Below are positions 26,330-36,520 of a DNA stretch of 64,000 nucleotides, in pieces. Under the pieces are notes generated by a model. That model saw nothing but the letters and a program-made list of their open reading frames with translations, was not told where the DNA came from and ran no database searches. The translations under genes and the position numbers were made by a program. The stretch lies in NCBI RefSeq assembly GCF_012317385.1, contig NZ_CP051144.1, positions 124,001 through 188,000 on the forward strand, in the 5' to 3' direction. This DNA is from Romboutsia sp. CE17. Lineage in GTDB: Bacteria > Bacillota > Clostridia > Peptostreptococcales > Peptostreptococcaceae. Every line of letters starts with the position of its first letter. The first letter of the stretch is position 1.

Positions 26330-28825
26330 ATGGGGTACATACACGAGACTATAAAATTTGATAAATCATTACCAGCAAACATATTAGTTCATGAAGTAGA
26401 CGTAGTTCAAAGTCACTGGCATGAAAGTATAGAAATATTATTAGTAGCACATGGTGAAGTAGAGCTGTTAGTAGATGGGAAGAAATACAATCTAAAAGAA
26501 GATGATTTAATAATAATAAATTCAAAAGAAATACACTGTATAAAATCTGAGCAAAGCAATATAGTAATAGCAGCACAAATAGATTTATCATATTTTAATG
26601 ATTTATATGAAAGTATGGATAAGATAAATTTTAACTGTAAATCATTTGAATACAGTAAAGATGATAAAAGATTTGTACTAATTAGAAAAATACTAGCAGA
26701 AATAACATACAACTATATAAGACAAAGTAATGGATATAACATAAAAATAAACTCATTACTAAATGAGTTAGTATATATATTAATAAATAGATTTAAATGT
26801 AGTACCGAAATAAAAAATAAAAATAAAAATTATAAGTACTTAGAAAGACTAAATAGAGTGATATCATATATCCAACAAAACTATAAAGAAGATATTACTC
26901 TAAATAGTATATCTAGCATGGAGTATTTATCCCCTCAATATTTTAGTAAGTTTTTTGAAAAACATATGGGAGTGAATTTTTTAACCTACCTTAATTCTAT
27001 CAGGTTAGAACATGCAATGAAGGACTTACTTAACACTGATTATAATATTACTGATATAGCACTACATCATGGTTTTGCTAATGTAAAATCATTTACTAAT
27101 TTATTTAAAAATACATACAAAGAAACTCCTAGTAATTACAGAAAAAAGTTTTGTAATATAAAAGAAATAAAGAATAATAAACAAAATGAGGGGATTAACT
27201 ACTTAGAGTGTAATGCTAGTAGGCAAATGGATTTTATTTTTAAGTATCTAAAAGTTGTAGATAATACAAATGATTTAGAAATGATAGATAAGATCGAAAA
27301 CATTATAGATATTGATTTGAATAAAACAATCAAGAGTATAAAGCATACTTGGAAAAACTTAATAACAATAGGAAAAGCAAAAGAAGGTTTGATGAATGAT
27401 GTACAAGATCATCTAAGGGAAATTCAAAGTAAGATTGGATTTAAATATATTAGATTTCATGGGATTTTTGATGATGGTATGATGATTTATGATGAAGAAA
27501 ATAATAATCCTAGCTTTAATTTTACATATGTAGATAAGCTTTTTGATTTTTTATTGAGTATTAATTTAAAGCCATTTGTAGAGCTTGGATTTATGCCATC
27601 TAAACTTGCACTTAACATAGATAAGACAATTTTTTATACAAAAAGTATTATCAGTGAACCTAAGGATATTAATTTATGGAATCTATTAGTTGAAAAGTTT
27701 ATTAGGCATTGTGTAAATAGATATGGTCTTGATGAAGTTAGTTCTTGGTATTTTGAAGTTTGGAATGAACCTGATATGAATTTAATGTTTGCATTTGATA
27801 AAAAAGGATATTATGATGAATTTTTCAAAGAAACTTATAATACAATAAAGTCTATAAATAGCAAACTTAGAGTAGGAGGGCCTTCTATATTAGGTTATAG
27901 TATTTTGAAAGATACATATCTAGAAAAATACCTAGATTACTGCATGGAAAATAATTGTAAACCAGATTTTATAACTTTCCATAGCTATCCATTAGACTCT
28001 TTAGATGCAGGTATGAATAATTATTTAGTAGGTAATGATGCGAAAATATTTATTAGTAAAAATGAAAATTATCTAAAGGATTTGATAAATAAGCTTAATG
28101 AAATATTAAAAAAGTTTGAGTTAGAAAAAACTAGCCTATATATGACAGAATGGAATTCTACTCCATCTCATAGAGATTTAACTAATGATACTTTATATAA
28201 AGCTAGTTATATTGCTAAAAATATTATTGAAAACTTAGATGTATTAGATGGATTTGGATATTGGATAGGTACTGATTTGTTAGAAGAGTTTAGAATAGAT
28301 GAAGAAGTATTTCATGGTGGGCTAGGGCTTATAACTAACAATGGAATAAAGAAATCTGCTTTTTATGCTTACGAACTTTTAAGTAAGTTAGGAGATGGAT
28401 TAATAGATACTGGTGATGGTTATATTGTTACTAAAAAATATGATTCTTATCAAATTATGATTTATAACTATTGCCACTTTGATAATATTTACTCAGGTGG
28501 AGATATTTCTCAAATAAGCAAGATAGATAGATACAATGTGTTCAATAATATAGAAAAAAGTATTACATTAAACCTTGAGAATATTAAGTCTGGTGAATAC
28601 TTATTTAAAGAGTACAAGATTTGCAAAGAAAAAGGTTCAGCATTTGATACATGGGTTAATATGGGAAGTCCAAAATACTTAGATGAAGAGGATATAATTT
28701 ATATAAATAATAACTCTGCACCAGAGATAAAGAAGTATAATAAATACATAAATAAAAATTGTATAATAAATGATAATTTAGCACCACATGAGGTTAAATT
28801 TTACACTATACAACCAATATATTAA
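26330..28825 (+). CDS. AraC-type regulator fused to a GH39 glycoside hydrolase
   Basis: About 831 residues. Residues 1-150 are a cupin-like sensor (HWHESIEILLVAHGEVEL and HEVDVV), about 170-280 an AraC double helix-turn-helix (ITLNSISSMEYLSPQYFSKFF and ITDIALHHGFANVKSFTNLFK), and about 330-831 a GH39 beta-xylosidase-like domain with both catalytic Glu visible: the acid/base in VWNEPD (480) and the nucleophile in TEWNS (607). No signal peptide, so it is cytoplasmic. The fusion suggests a sugar-responsive regulator whose barrel binds or cleaves a xyloside; the GH3 enzyme downstream may be a target. ATG 26330 is chosen for the GTGAGGG site five bases before it. Confidence 0.88.
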   Translation: MGYIHETIKFDKSLPANILVHEVDVVQSHWHESIEILLVAHGEVELLVDGKKYNLKEDDLIIINSKEIHCIKSEQSNIVIAAQIDLSYFNDLYESMDKINFNCKSFEYSKDDKRFVLIRKILAEITYNYIRQSNGYNIKINSLLNELVYILINRFKCSTEIKNKNKNYKYLERLNRVISYIQQNYKEDITLNSISSMEYLSPQYFSKFFEKHMGVNFLTYLNSIRLEHAMKDLLNTDYNITDIALHHGFANVKSFTNLFKNTYKETPSNYRKKFCNIKEIKNNKQNEGINYLECNASRQMDFIFKYLKVVDNTNDLEMIDKIENIIDIDLNKTIKSIKHTWKNLITIGKAKEGLMNDVQDHLREIQSKIGFKYIRFHGIFDDGMMIYDEENNNPSFNFTYVDKLFDFLLSINLKPFVELGFMPSKLALNIDKTIFYTKSIISEPKDINLWNLLVEKFIRHCVNRYGLDEVSSWYFEVWNEPDMNLMFAFDKKGYYDEFFKETYNTIKSINSKLRVGGPSILGYSILKDTYLEKYLDYCMENNCKPDFITFHSYPLDSLDAGMNNYLVGNDAKIFISKNENYLKDLINKLNEILKKFELEKTSLYMTEWNSTPSHRDLTNDTLYKASYIAKNIIENLDVLDGFGYWIGTDLLEEFRIDEEVFHGGLGLITNNGIKKSAFYAYELLSKLGDGLIDTGDGYIVTKKYDSYQIMIYNYCHFDNIYSGGDISQISKIDRYNVFNNIEKSITLNLENIKSGEYLFKEYKICKEKGSAFDTWVNMGSPKYLDEEDIIYINNNSAPEIKKYNKYINKNCIINDNLAPHEVKFYTIQPIY

Positions 28826-28829
28826 TACG

Positions 28830-28877
28830 AATCACTATAAAGGATTAATTTTTAATCTATTTATAGTGATTTTTTAA
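28830..28877 (+). terminator. Terminator of the AraC-GH39 gene
   Basis: 11-bp stem AATCACTATAA/TTATAGTGATT (28830-28840, 28861-28871) followed by T's. Confidence 0.8.
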
Positions 28878-29096
28878 TTAGAAAATATTTTCCTTATAAT
28901 ATTTATTATAAAAACAAGTTAATATTTGACTTGAAACTAATTAAAAATCAAAATGAAGTTTATTTTTCAAAATTATAAAATTATAAATAAGAATTATGTT
29001 TTAAAATTAAAGAATAAAATTAATAATAATTTTTAAAATAATTAGAAAATAAACTTAAAAAATTTATAAATTAAAAATAATATGGGGGTATTAGCG

Positions 29097-31340
29097 ATGA
29101 ATATTAAAGAATTAATAAAACAAATGACTTTAGAAGAAAAAGCATCATTATGCTCGGGGTTAAACTTTTGGAATACTAAGTCAATAGAAAGATTAAATAT
29201 ACCGTCAATAATGATGACAGATGGACCTCATGGTCTAAGAAAACAAGCAACAGAAGCGGATCACTTAGGAATAAATGAAAGTGTAGAATCTACTTGTTTT
29301 CCAACAGCATCAGCACTTGCTTGTTCATTTGATAGAGATTTAATAAAAGAACTTGGGGTGGCACTAGGTGAGGAGTGTCAAGCTGAGGATGTATCAATAA
29401 TATTAGGACCGGGTGCTAATATAAAAAGATCACCTTTATGTGGTAGAAACTTTGAATATTACTCAGAAGACCCATATTTAAGTAGTGAAATGGCTAAAAG
29501 TCAAATACAAGGTACACAAAGTCAAGGAGTAGGAACATCTTTAAAGCATTTTGCAGCTAATAATCAAGAACATAGAAGAATGACGATAGATACAATAGTT
29601 GACGAGAGAACTTTAAGAGAGATATACCTAGCAAGTTTTGAATCTGCAATAAAAGAAGCACAGCCATGGACTGTAATGTGTGCATATAACAAGTTAAATG
29701 GAGAGTACTGCTCTGAAAATTATAGATTACTTACTGAAATATTAAGAGACGAGTGGGGATTTGAAGGATTTGTTGTTTCTGATTGGGGTGCAGTAAATGA
29801 TAGAGATAAGGGGTTACATGCAGGATTAGAACTTCAAATGCCAGCTGATGGCGGTATAGGTGATGCTTTAATAGTTGAGGCAGTTAAAAATAAAACATTA
29901 AGTGAAGAAGATTTAGATAAAGCTGTTGAAAGAATATTAAATATAATATTTAAAGTAGTAGAAAATAAAAAAGAAAATGCATCATACTCTAAAGAAGAGC
30001 ATCATGAATTAGCTAGAAGAATAGCTAGAGAGTGTATGGTACTTCTTAAAAATGAAGAAAAAATACTTCCTCTTAAGAAAGAAGAAAAGATAGCAGTTAT
30101 AGGAGAACTTGCTACTAAGATAAGATACCAAGGTGGAGGAAGTTCTCATATAAATCCAACTAAATTAGATAATACATATGAAGAAATATTAAACTTTGCA
30201 GGGACTGAATATGTAAAGTACTCTAGAGGATATGATTTAAGTATAGATGATACTGTTGAAGAATTAGTAGAAGAAGCTAAGAAAGTAGCTAGTGAAGTTG
30301 ATAAAGTAGTATTATTTATAGGGCTTCCAGAAAGATATGAGTCTGAAGGATTTGATAGAACTCATTTAAATATTCCTAAAAATCAAGAGGAGTTAGTAAA
30401 AGTATTAAAATCTGTAAATGAAAATATAGTTGTAGTTTTAAGTAATGGATCTCCAATAGAAATGCCTTTTGTAGATGATGCAAAAGCAATACTTGAAGCA
30501 TACTTAACAGGTCAAGCTAGTGGTAAGGCTATATGCGATATTTTATATGGAGAAGCTAATCCAAGTGGTAAGTTAGCAGAGACATTCCCACTAAAACTAT
30601 CTCATAACCCTTCTTTCTTAAACTTCCCAGGTGAAGTGGATAAGGTAGAGTACAAAGAAGGTATATTTGTAGGATATAGATATTACGATAAAAAAGAGAT
30701 AGATGTATTATTCCCATTTGGACATGGGTTAAGCTACACAAACTTTGAGTATAGTGATTTAAAGGTAGGTAAAAATGTAATAGATGATACTGAAAAAGTA
30801 AGTGTAAGTGTTAAGATAAAAAATACAGGAGATGTATTTGGTAAGGAAATTGTGCAACTATATGTAAGAGATATAGAAAGTAGTGTAATAAGACCTGAAA
30901 AAGAGTTAAAAGGATTTGAAAAAGTAGGATTAGAGCCAGGAGAAGAAAAAGAAATTACTTTTGAATTAAATAAAAGAAGCTTTGCATACTACAATGTTGA
31001 ATTAGGGGATTGGCATGTAGAAAGCGGAGAATTTGAAATATTAATAGGAAAATCTTCAAAAGACATAGTTCTTCAAGAGACAATAAGAGTAAACTCTACT
31101 GACATTCTTGAAACTATTGTTACTAAAAATACAGCTGTAGGAGATATAGCTCATCTTCCTGAGGCTCAACAAATAATGAATGAAATACTTAAGAGCCTTG
31201 GTGCAAATAAAAGTGATTCAGGGGAAGGAAATATGTTTGTAGAAATGATAGAGTTTATGCCACTTAGATCTCTTACTACTTTCAACCATGAAGGTGGGCA
31301 ACAAATGTTAGATGAAATAATTGCAATTTTAAATAAATAA
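29097..31340 (+). CDS. GH3 beta-glucosidase
   Basis: This 747-residue GH3 enzyme lacks a signal peptide, so it acts on imported glycosides. In order: GH3 N-terminal barrel with [43 protein letters not shown] and the nucleophile Asp229 in VVSDWG; the GH3 C-terminal sandwich (about 310-540); and a fibronectin-like C-terminal domain (about 590-660), followed by about 60 extra residues. This layout is typical of cytoplasmic beta-glucosidases of Clostridia. The ATG at 29097 has GGGGGT 8-13 bases upstream; the ATG at 29082 lacks a site. A decayed esterase gene follows. Confidence 0.9.
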   Translation: MNIKELIKQMTLEEKASLCSGLNFWNTKSIERLNIPSIMMTDGPHGLRKQATEADHLGINESVESTCFPTASALACSFDRDLIKELGVALGEECQAEDVSIILGPGANIKRSPLCGRNFEYYSEDPYLSSEMAKSQIQGTQSQGVGTSLKHFAANNQEHRRMTIDTIVDERTLREIYLASFESAIKEAQPWTVMCAYNKLNGEYCSENYRLLTEILRDEWGFEGFVVSDWGAVNDRDKGLHAGLELQMPADGGIGDALIVEAVKNKTLSEEDLDKAVERILNIIFKVVENKKENASYSKEEHHELARRIARECMVLLKNEEKILPLKKEEKIAVIGELATKIRYQGGGSSHINPTKLDNTYEEILNFAGTEYVKYSRGYDLSIDDTVEELVEEAKKVASEVDKVVLFIGLPERYESEGFDRTHLNIPKNQEELVKVLKSVNENIVVVLSNGSPIEMPFVDDAKAILEAYLTGQASGKAICDILYGEANPSGKLAETFPLKLSHNPSFLNFPGEVDKVEYKEGIFVGYRYYDKKEIDVLFPFGHGLSYTNFEYSDLKVGKNVIDDTEKVSVSVKIKNTGDVFGKEIVQLYVRDIESSVIRPEKELKGFEKVGLEPGEEKEITFELNKRSFAYYNVELGDWHVESGEFEILIGKSSKDIVLQETIRVNSTDILETIVTKNTAVGDIAHLPEAQQIMNEILKSLGANKSDSGEGNMFVEMIEFMPLRSLTTFNHEGGQQMLDEIIAILNK

Positions 31341-31367
31341 TTAATATTAAAAACGGTGGGGATGAGT

Positions 31368-31566
31368 ATGTATAAAGAACTAGTAGATAAATTAGGGGAA
31401 GATAACAAAATAGAAGAAATAAATTAAAACTTACGTATGAAACAATTTTCCAGTAGGAATGATTCGTAGTATTTTGGATGGGATAATGAAGATTTAAGCA
31501 ATCTTACAAAAACTTTAATTGTAGTTGGAGAATATGACTTTATAAGGATTCAAGCTGAGAAAGATA
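31368..31566 (+). pseudogene. Remnant of an alpha/beta-hydrolase (acetyl esterase) gene
   Basis: A start with a good GGTGGGG site gives only MYKELVDKLGEDNKIEEIN before a stop (31368-31427). Then, at about 31470-31562, YFGWDNEDLSNLT-KTLIVVGEYDFIRIQAE matches the late region of acetyl-esterase-like hydrolases (DLSN-x-PKTLII-x-A-EYDPLRDE), which carries the catalytic Asp. Most of the gene, including the GxSxG serine, is missing. The open frame then runs into the terminator of the next locus. Confidence 0.55.
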
Positions 31567-31593
31567 CTAGCTATATAGTTAGTATCTTTTTTA
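31561..31593 (+). terminator. Terminator before the response-regulator gene
   Basis: AAGATACTA/TAGTATCTT-type stem with TATA loop and a T-run at 31588-31593. Its near-copy is at 26061-26091. Confidence 0.7.
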
Positions 31594-31653
31594 GCGTGTA
31601 AATATAAATTATGATATCATAAAATAAAAAAGGTACATTAGGGAGAAATAGAT

Positions 31654-32349
31654 ATGTGTAAAGAACACATTTTAGTAGTAGAAGATGATGTAGATATAAA
31701 TAATTTAATAAGTAAAACATTAGAAAAACAACAATATAAAATAACTCAAGCCTTCTCGGGAAGTGAAGCATTATTACAACTTTCAATATCTGAATATAGT
31801 CTAATATTACTAGATTTAATGCTGCCAGGCATAAGTGGGGAAGAAATCATAAAGAAAATTAGAAATGAAAAGGAAATGCCAATAATCGTTATTTCAGCAA
31901 AAACATCACTAAAAGATAAAGTAAATGTTTTAAATATAGGAGCAGATGATTATATAACAAAACCTTTTGAGTCAGAAGAAATAATAGCTAGAGTAAATTC
32001 TAACCTAAGAAGATATAGAAAGTATAAAACAGAAACAATGCTAGATAAAGTATATAAATTTAAAAATATAACTTTAGATGAAGAAAGTAGAGAAGTAAAA
32101 GTTAATGATACAGACATACATCTAACGGGTTATGAGTTTGATATTTTAAGTATCTTAATTAAAAATCCTGATAAAGTATATTCAAGAGAATCATTATACG
32201 AACAAGTATGGAAAAATGGATACTATGGAGAAGATAATTCTGTAAATGTTCATATTAGTAATATCAGAAAGAAAATTAAATCAGTATCAAAAGATGAAGA
32301 ATACATAAAAACAGTATGGGGAATTGGATTTAAATTAAATAACAATTGA
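31654..32349 (+). CDS. OmpR-family response regulator
   Basis: The 231-residue protein has a receiver domain with D11/D12, phospho-acceptor D54 (LLDLMLPGISG) and the conserved Lys in TKPFE, then a winged-helix DNA-binding domain (YSRESLYEQVWKN and SVNVHISNIRKKI). It starts a four-gene locus with an ABC exporter and a histidine kinase, the arrangement of lantibiotic/bacitracin-type resistance modules. A tandem 11-bp repeat before the ABC genes is a likely binding site. The specific signal cannot be told. Confidence 0.92.
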   Translation: MCKEHILVVEDDVDINNLISKTLEKQQYKITQAFSGSEALLQLSISEYSLILLDLMLPGISGEEIIKKIRNEKEMPIIVISAKTSLKDKVNVLNIGADDYITKPFESEEIIARVNSNLRRYRKYKTETMLDKVYKFKNITLDEESREVKVNDTDIHLTGYEFDILSILIKNPDKVYSRESLYEQVWKNGYYGEDNSVNVHISNIRKKIKSVSKDEEYIKTVWGIGFKLNNN

Positions 32350-32356
32350 TAAAAAT

Positions 32357-32378
32357 CTTTAAACTTTCTTTAAACTTT
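32357..32378 (+). promoter_or_regulatory. Tandem 11-bp repeat, candidate response-regulator site
   Basis: CTTTAAACTTT occurs twice back to back (32357-32367, 32368-32378), one helical turn apart, directly ahead of a possible TTGAAT-N18-TATATC promoter. OmpR-family regulators typically bind such direct repeats; the link is inferred. Confidence 0.6.
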
Positions 32379-32472
32379 CTTGAATATTTATTAAAAATTT
32401 TCTTATATCATTATTATTGTAAGTTAGTTACTAAGATATGTTTAGTAATGTTTAAATGAGAAGGGAGAAAAT

Positions 32473-33393
32473 ATGAGGGAAGTTATAAAAACATATAATT
32501 TATCTAAAAAATATAAAAACTCTGATGCCTTGTTAGATGTAAGTATTAATGTAAAAAAGGGAGATATATATGGATTAGTAGGAGATAATGGAGCAGGGAA
32601 GACTACTTTACTTAGAATATTAGCAGGTCAATCAGATGCTAGTAGTGGAAGCTTTGAACTTTTTTCAACTTCAAATGAAAAAGAATTAAGTGAGATTAGA
32701 AAACATACTGGAGTTATTATTGAATCACCGAGTTTTTATCCTAATCTTACTGTTGAAAAGAATATGGAGTATTATCGTATTCAAAGAGGAATACCTGGAA
32801 AAAGCAGAGTAGATAAAGCTCTTAAAGAAGTAAATTTATATGATGTAAAAAAGAAAAAGTTTAGTCAATTATCTCTTGGTATGAAGCAAAGATTAGGACT
32901 AGCCCTTGCTATGATGAATGAACCGGAGTTATTAATCCTTGATGAACCAATTAATGGTTTAGATCCATCAGGCATTATTGAAATTAGAAATCTTTTATTA
33001 AAATTAAATAAAGAAAAAAACATTACCATAGTAATATCAAGTCATATACTATTAGAATTATCAAATATTGCAACTTGCTATGGATTTTTAAATAAAGGAA
33101 GATTAGTAAAAGAGATATCTGCAAGTGAACTTAATGAAAAGTGTAAAAGTTATTTAGAGATTAAGGTTAATAATGTGAATAAGTTAACTGCATTATTAGA
33201 AGAAAAGCTAGGTTATAGTGATTATAAGGTTTTACCTAATAAAGTAATAAATATATTTGATATAAATAGAGACCCAAAAAAGATAAGTGAGCTTATAGTT
33301 AAAAATGGAATTGAATTAAGTTCTTTAGAAGAAAAAACTATAAATCTTGAAAATTATTATATGTCTTTGATGGGAGGGGTTAAAAATGCTTAA
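32473..33393 (+). CDS. ABC transporter ATP-binding protein (peptide-antibiotic type)
   Basis: The 306-residue ATPase has Walker A GDNGAGKTT (about 38), signature LSLGMKQRLGLA (about 135), Walker B LLILDEPINGLDP and the switch His in SSHILLEL. The 90-residue C-terminal extension is normal for exporters of the LanF/BcrA class. It overlaps the permease gene by 8 bases and is in the same locus as a response regulator and kinase, so a role in resistance to, or sensing of, an antimicrobial peptide is likely. Confidence 0.93.
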   Translation: MREVIKTYNLSKKYKNSDALLDVSINVKKGDIYGLVGDNGAGKTTLLRILAGQSDASSGSFELFSTSNEKELSEIRKHTGVIIESPSFYPNLTVEKNMEYYRIQRGIPGKSRVDKALKEVNLYDVKKKKFSQLSLGMKQRLGLALAMMNEPELLILDEPINGLDPSGIIEIRNLLLKLNKEKNITIVISSHILLELSNIATCYGFLNKGRLVKEISASELNEKCKSYLEIKVNNVNKLTALLEEKLGYSDYKVLPNKVINIFDINRDPKKISELIVKNGIELSSLEEKTINLENYYMSLMGGVKNA

Positions 33394-34165
33394 TTATCTA
33401 AAAAGCGAGTGTTATCGTAATATAAATACTAAAGGAAATTATATTTTCTTATTTGGAAGTATGGCCTTTGTAATATTTATAAATGTAGCATTAGGTTTAT
33501 ATGCAAATAGTCAAATTGATTTCCCTTATGGAACTACTTATTTTTCTCTTAGTAGTTTTTATAATATGATGGGGCTTTTAATAATTATATCTATTTTTTT
33601 AGTTTCATTAATTAATGGTCAAGAATTTAAGAACCATACATTAAAAAATTCTATTGCATTTGGAATATCAAGAAGTCAAATATATTTAGGTAAGTTTTTA
33701 ATGGAAGTAATAATATGTACAATAAACTTGGTACTAATTAGTAGTGCATATGCTATAGCTGCATATTTAATGCTAGAGGATAGTGGTATGGTATATTTAA
33801 AAGATTTTATACAAGCAATAATAGCATGTTTTCCATTATTATTAGTTAGTATTAGTGCTGCTCATTGTTTTTATTTTATGTTTGATGATGAGAGAAGTGC
33901 ACTTGCAACTTGGGCAATTATAATTATTTTAATACCAGATTTAGTAGAAATGGCTGGGCGTAAAATAAGTATACTAGGTAAAATATCAAAGTGGATGCCT
34001 TGGAACATGGTTGGAAATGCTACATTTGATAGTGAAAGTAAAAGAATGATTATGAGCTGGAGTTCTCAAGAAGGATTTATAAAATGCTTTATAGTTGGAA
34101 TAGTAGGATTAATAATTTTTTATATACTAGGCTTAATGCTATTTAAGAAAAGAGAAATAAAATAG
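33386..34165 (+). CDS. ABC-2 type permease
   Basis: This 259-residue protein has about six predicted membrane helices (for example IFLFGSMAFVIFINVALGLY near the start, FPLLLVSISAAHCFYFMF in the middle and a final FYILGLMLF). It is the membrane partner of the preceding ATPase, as in LanEG/BcrB exporters. The gene overlaps the ATPase gene by eight bases and the kinase gene follows 21 bases later. Confidence 0.88.
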   Translation: MLNYLKSECYRNINTKGNYIFLFGSMAFVIFINVALGLYANSQIDFPYGTTYFSLSSFYNMMGLLIIISIFLVSLINGQEFKNHTLKNSIAFGISRSQIYLGKFLMEVIICTINLVLISSAYAIAAYLMLEDSGMVYLKDFIQAIIACFPLLLVSISAAHCFYFMFDDERSALATWAIIIILIPDLVEMAGRKISILGKISKWMPWNMVGNATFDSESKRMIMSWSSQEGFIKCFIVGIVGLIIFYILGLMLFKKREIK

Positions 34166-34186
34166 ATAAAAGGGAGCGTGTAGATA

Positions 34187-35089
34187 ATGGAACTAATTTT
34201 AGTAGCTTTATTAATACCAAGCGTGTATTTTTCTGCACGCTTTTTCTTGCTTTCTAGAAATATTAAAAAATCAATTAAAGACTTTAAATATATTTCTGAA
34301 AATAGAGATAGCAATCGGAAGCTTAAATTAAATCATCCAGACAAGAATTTTGAAAAATTATTATTTGAAATAAATAGATATTTGGAAAATACGCAAGCAA
34401 ATAAATTAAAATATATAAAAAGAGAAGAAGAAATTAGAAAAGAAATTGAAAATATATCTCATGATTTAAGGACACCCTTAACTTCAATTAGAGGGTATTT
34501 GGAATTAATAAATGATGAAACTATTAGCGAAAAAGAAAAGAAAGATTATATTTCTATTATGCAAAAAAGATCTAAGGTTCTTCAGAATTTAATTCAAGAG
34601 TTTTATGATTTAAGTAGGATTGAAAATAATGATTATAATTTAAATATGGAAATTGTAGATATCAATAGAGAATTAAGAGAGCAAATACTGCTATTTTATA
34701 ATGATTTTGAAAGTAAAAATATTTATGTTGATATAAATTTAGATAAAAATCCAGTATTAGTTAAATTAGATGGAGGTGCTATAAAAAGAGTTTTTAATAA
34801 TTTAATTCAAAATTCTATTAAGTATAGTAAGAGTAGCTTTTGTATGTCATTAATAAAAAATGATAATGAAGTTATTGTTGAGTTTAGAAATGATGTTGAG
34901 GATATTAGTAAGGATGAATTAAGTTTGTTGTTTAATAGATTTTATATGAAAGATAAGTCAAGAAGTAGTGATAGTTCAGGGCTAGGTCTTACGATAAGTA
35001 AGTTTTTAGTTGAGTCTATGAATGGTGAGATTGATGTTGAGCTAGATGAAGATTGGATTATCTTTAGAGTGAAGTTTTTATTAGATTAA
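34187..35089 (+). CDS. Short sensor histidine kinase
   Basis: The 300-residue kinase has one N-terminal membrane segment (residues 3-22), no external sensor domain, a HisKA box ISHDLRTPLTSIRGYLELI (His about 88), the N-box FNNLIQNSIKYS and GLGLTISKFLVESM. Kinases without a sensor domain that sit beside an ABC exporter usually rely on the transporter for detection. It is the last gene of the locus. Confidence 0.9.
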   Translation: MELILVALLIPSVYFSARFFLLSRNIKKSIKDFKYISENRDSNRKLKLNHPDKNFEKLLFEINRYLENTQANKLKYIKREEEIRKEIENISHDLRTPLTSIRGYLELINDETISEKEKKDYISIMQKRSKVLQNLIQEFYDLSRIENNDYNLNMEIVDINRELREQILLFYNDFESKNIYVDINLDKNPVLVKLDGGAIKRVFNNLIQNSIKYSKSSFCMSLIKNDNEVIVEFRNDVEDISKDELSLLFNRFYMKDKSRSSDSSGLGLTISKFLVESMNGEIDVELDEDWIIFRVKFLLD

Positions 35090-35213
35090 GGGTATTTAGG
35101 TATAAAAGTTATAAAGTATTTATTAAAAGTATAGTTCATAATTTTAATAGAATAAGAAAGAAAAAGAATTTTGATATTATATAGATAAACAGTAATTTGA
35201 TAGGAGAGTTGAT

Positions 35214-35660
35214 ATGGAAATAAGAGAATATAAATCAAGTGATTGTAATGAAATTGCTGATTTGTTTTATAATACTGTTCATTTCATCAATTCAAAAGAC
35301 TATACAGAGGATCAGTTAAATGTATGGGCAACAGGAAATATTGATATTGATGAGTGGAATAAATCTTTTTTTAATAACTATACATTGATTGCAGAAGAAA
35401 ATGGAATAATAATTGGTTTTGGTGATATTGATGATGAAGGTTATTTGGATAGATTATATGTACATAAAGATTATCAAAATATTGGTGTTGCAACAGCACT
35501 TTGCGATAGATTAGAGAAAAAATATGAAGTAGAACGTATTACAACGCACGCATCCATAACCGCAAAATCATTTTTTGAGAAGCGAGGATATAGAGTAGTA
35601 AAGAAGCAATTTGTAGAAAGAAATGGTGTGAGGTTGATAAATTATATAATGGAAAGATAG
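35214..35660 (+). CDS. GNAT-family acetyltransferase
   Basis: This 148-residue protein has a typical GNAT fold: IIGFGDIDDEGYLDRLYVHKDYQNIGVATALCDRLE, with the acetyl-CoA loop QNIGVA, then HASITAKSFFEKRGYRVVKKQ. It resembles YafP-like enzymes. The substrate is unknown. The ribosome-binding site is AGGAGAG; it stands alone on its transcription unit. Confidence 0.88.
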   Translation: MEIREYKSSDCNEIADLFYNTVHFINSKDYTEDQLNVWATGNIDIDEWNKSFFNNYTLIAEENGIIIGFGDIDDEGYLDRLYVHKDYQNIGVATALCDRLEKKYEVERITTHASITAKSFFEKRGYRVVKKQFVERNGVRLINYIMER

Positions 35661-35883
35661 ATAAATTTCAATTTATATAGTAGGTTTGATATACAATACT
35701 AATATATTAAAAATCAAATAAAAATAAAATGCGTATCAAAAAATATATTTTATGTCTACTATAATGAATAAATACAATAAAGAGCTTTAATTTATTAATT
35801 TACAATATTAATATAATTAAAATAAAAAGTAGGAGCATATGACCTATTTTTTTGTTATTAAAATATAGCTTAGTATTTAGAAA

Positions 35884-36165
35884 TAAGGCGAAGGATTTTA
35901 TCATCAAACTGATTATTCATTTTTTATAGATTATAATTTATCTGCAAATAGTGGTGGTTGTGCTATTATGCGTGATGAAGAGTTTGGATTAGATTTTTTA
36001 AAGAAATATAATGATAGATTATTATTTGGAACTGATATGGTTAATAATGAAATGGAATTTCCACTTGGAAGTTGGCTTGATAAAAAGTATGAAGAAGGTT
36101 CTTTAGATAAAGAATCTTATGAGAATATTTGTAATAAAAACGCAGTTAAATTATTTAATTTATAA
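35884..36165 (+). pseudogene. C-terminal fragment of an amidohydrolase-2 family protein
   Basis: The frame from about 35887 reads GEGFYHQTDYSFFIDYN then LSANSGGCAIMRDEEFGLDFL and DRLLFGTDM, ending NICNKNAVKLFNL. This is the last third of metal-dependent amidohydrolases, where GTD carries the metal-binding Asp and the last segment is the usual NAxxLFxL end. The N-terminal barrel with its HxH motif is absent upstream. It is followed by a fragment of a creatininase gene, so a small catabolic operon has been lost here. Confidence 0.7.
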
Positions 36166-36179
36166 GTAGGGAGGATAAA

Positions 36180-36335
36180 ATGCGTACAAGAATATTACCA
36201 AAGATGCTTAATGATGAGGTTGAAGAATATCTATCAAGAAATGATATTATTATAGTTCCAGTTGGAACAGTAGAACTTCATGGAGGATTTTTACTAGATT
36301 GTGAAACTACTATTAGTTATGATAAGAACGTCTAG
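36180..36335 (+). pseudogene. N-terminal fragment of a creatininase-family amidohydrolase
   Basis: The start has a proper GGGAGG site and encodes MRTRILPKMLNDEVEEYL then IIIVPVGTVELHGGFLLDCET, which includes the E-x-H metal-ligand motif of creatininase-type hydrolases (VGTVELHG). After 51 residues it stops; the family is normally about 240 residues. The break lies at the edge of the 93-bp repeat at 36338. Confidence 0.75.
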
Positions 36336-36337
36336 AT

Positions 36338-36430
36338 ATTTATTTTGTTTTGATGACATCAAATAAATTTAAAAATTACATTAAGAAATTAGCGCTTACC
36401 TTGGTTTGAGGGGGCGCTTTTTTCTTTTTT
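36338..36430 (+). repeat. 93-bp dispersed terminator repeat, copy 1
   Basis: About 85% identical to 62214-62306. It ends in an intrinsic terminator (AGCGCTTACC ... GGGGGCGCT then T-run). Both copies follow decayed genes. It may be the conserved 3' end of a lost gene family or of a mobile element. Confidence 0.7.
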
Positions 36431-36520
36431 AATTTTTAATGAACTTTTTTTAGTTTTAGGTGTCTTAATAGTATATAGTAAAATAGTAAGTTAGAAAATG
36501 GGACGAGGTGTTAAGCAGTT

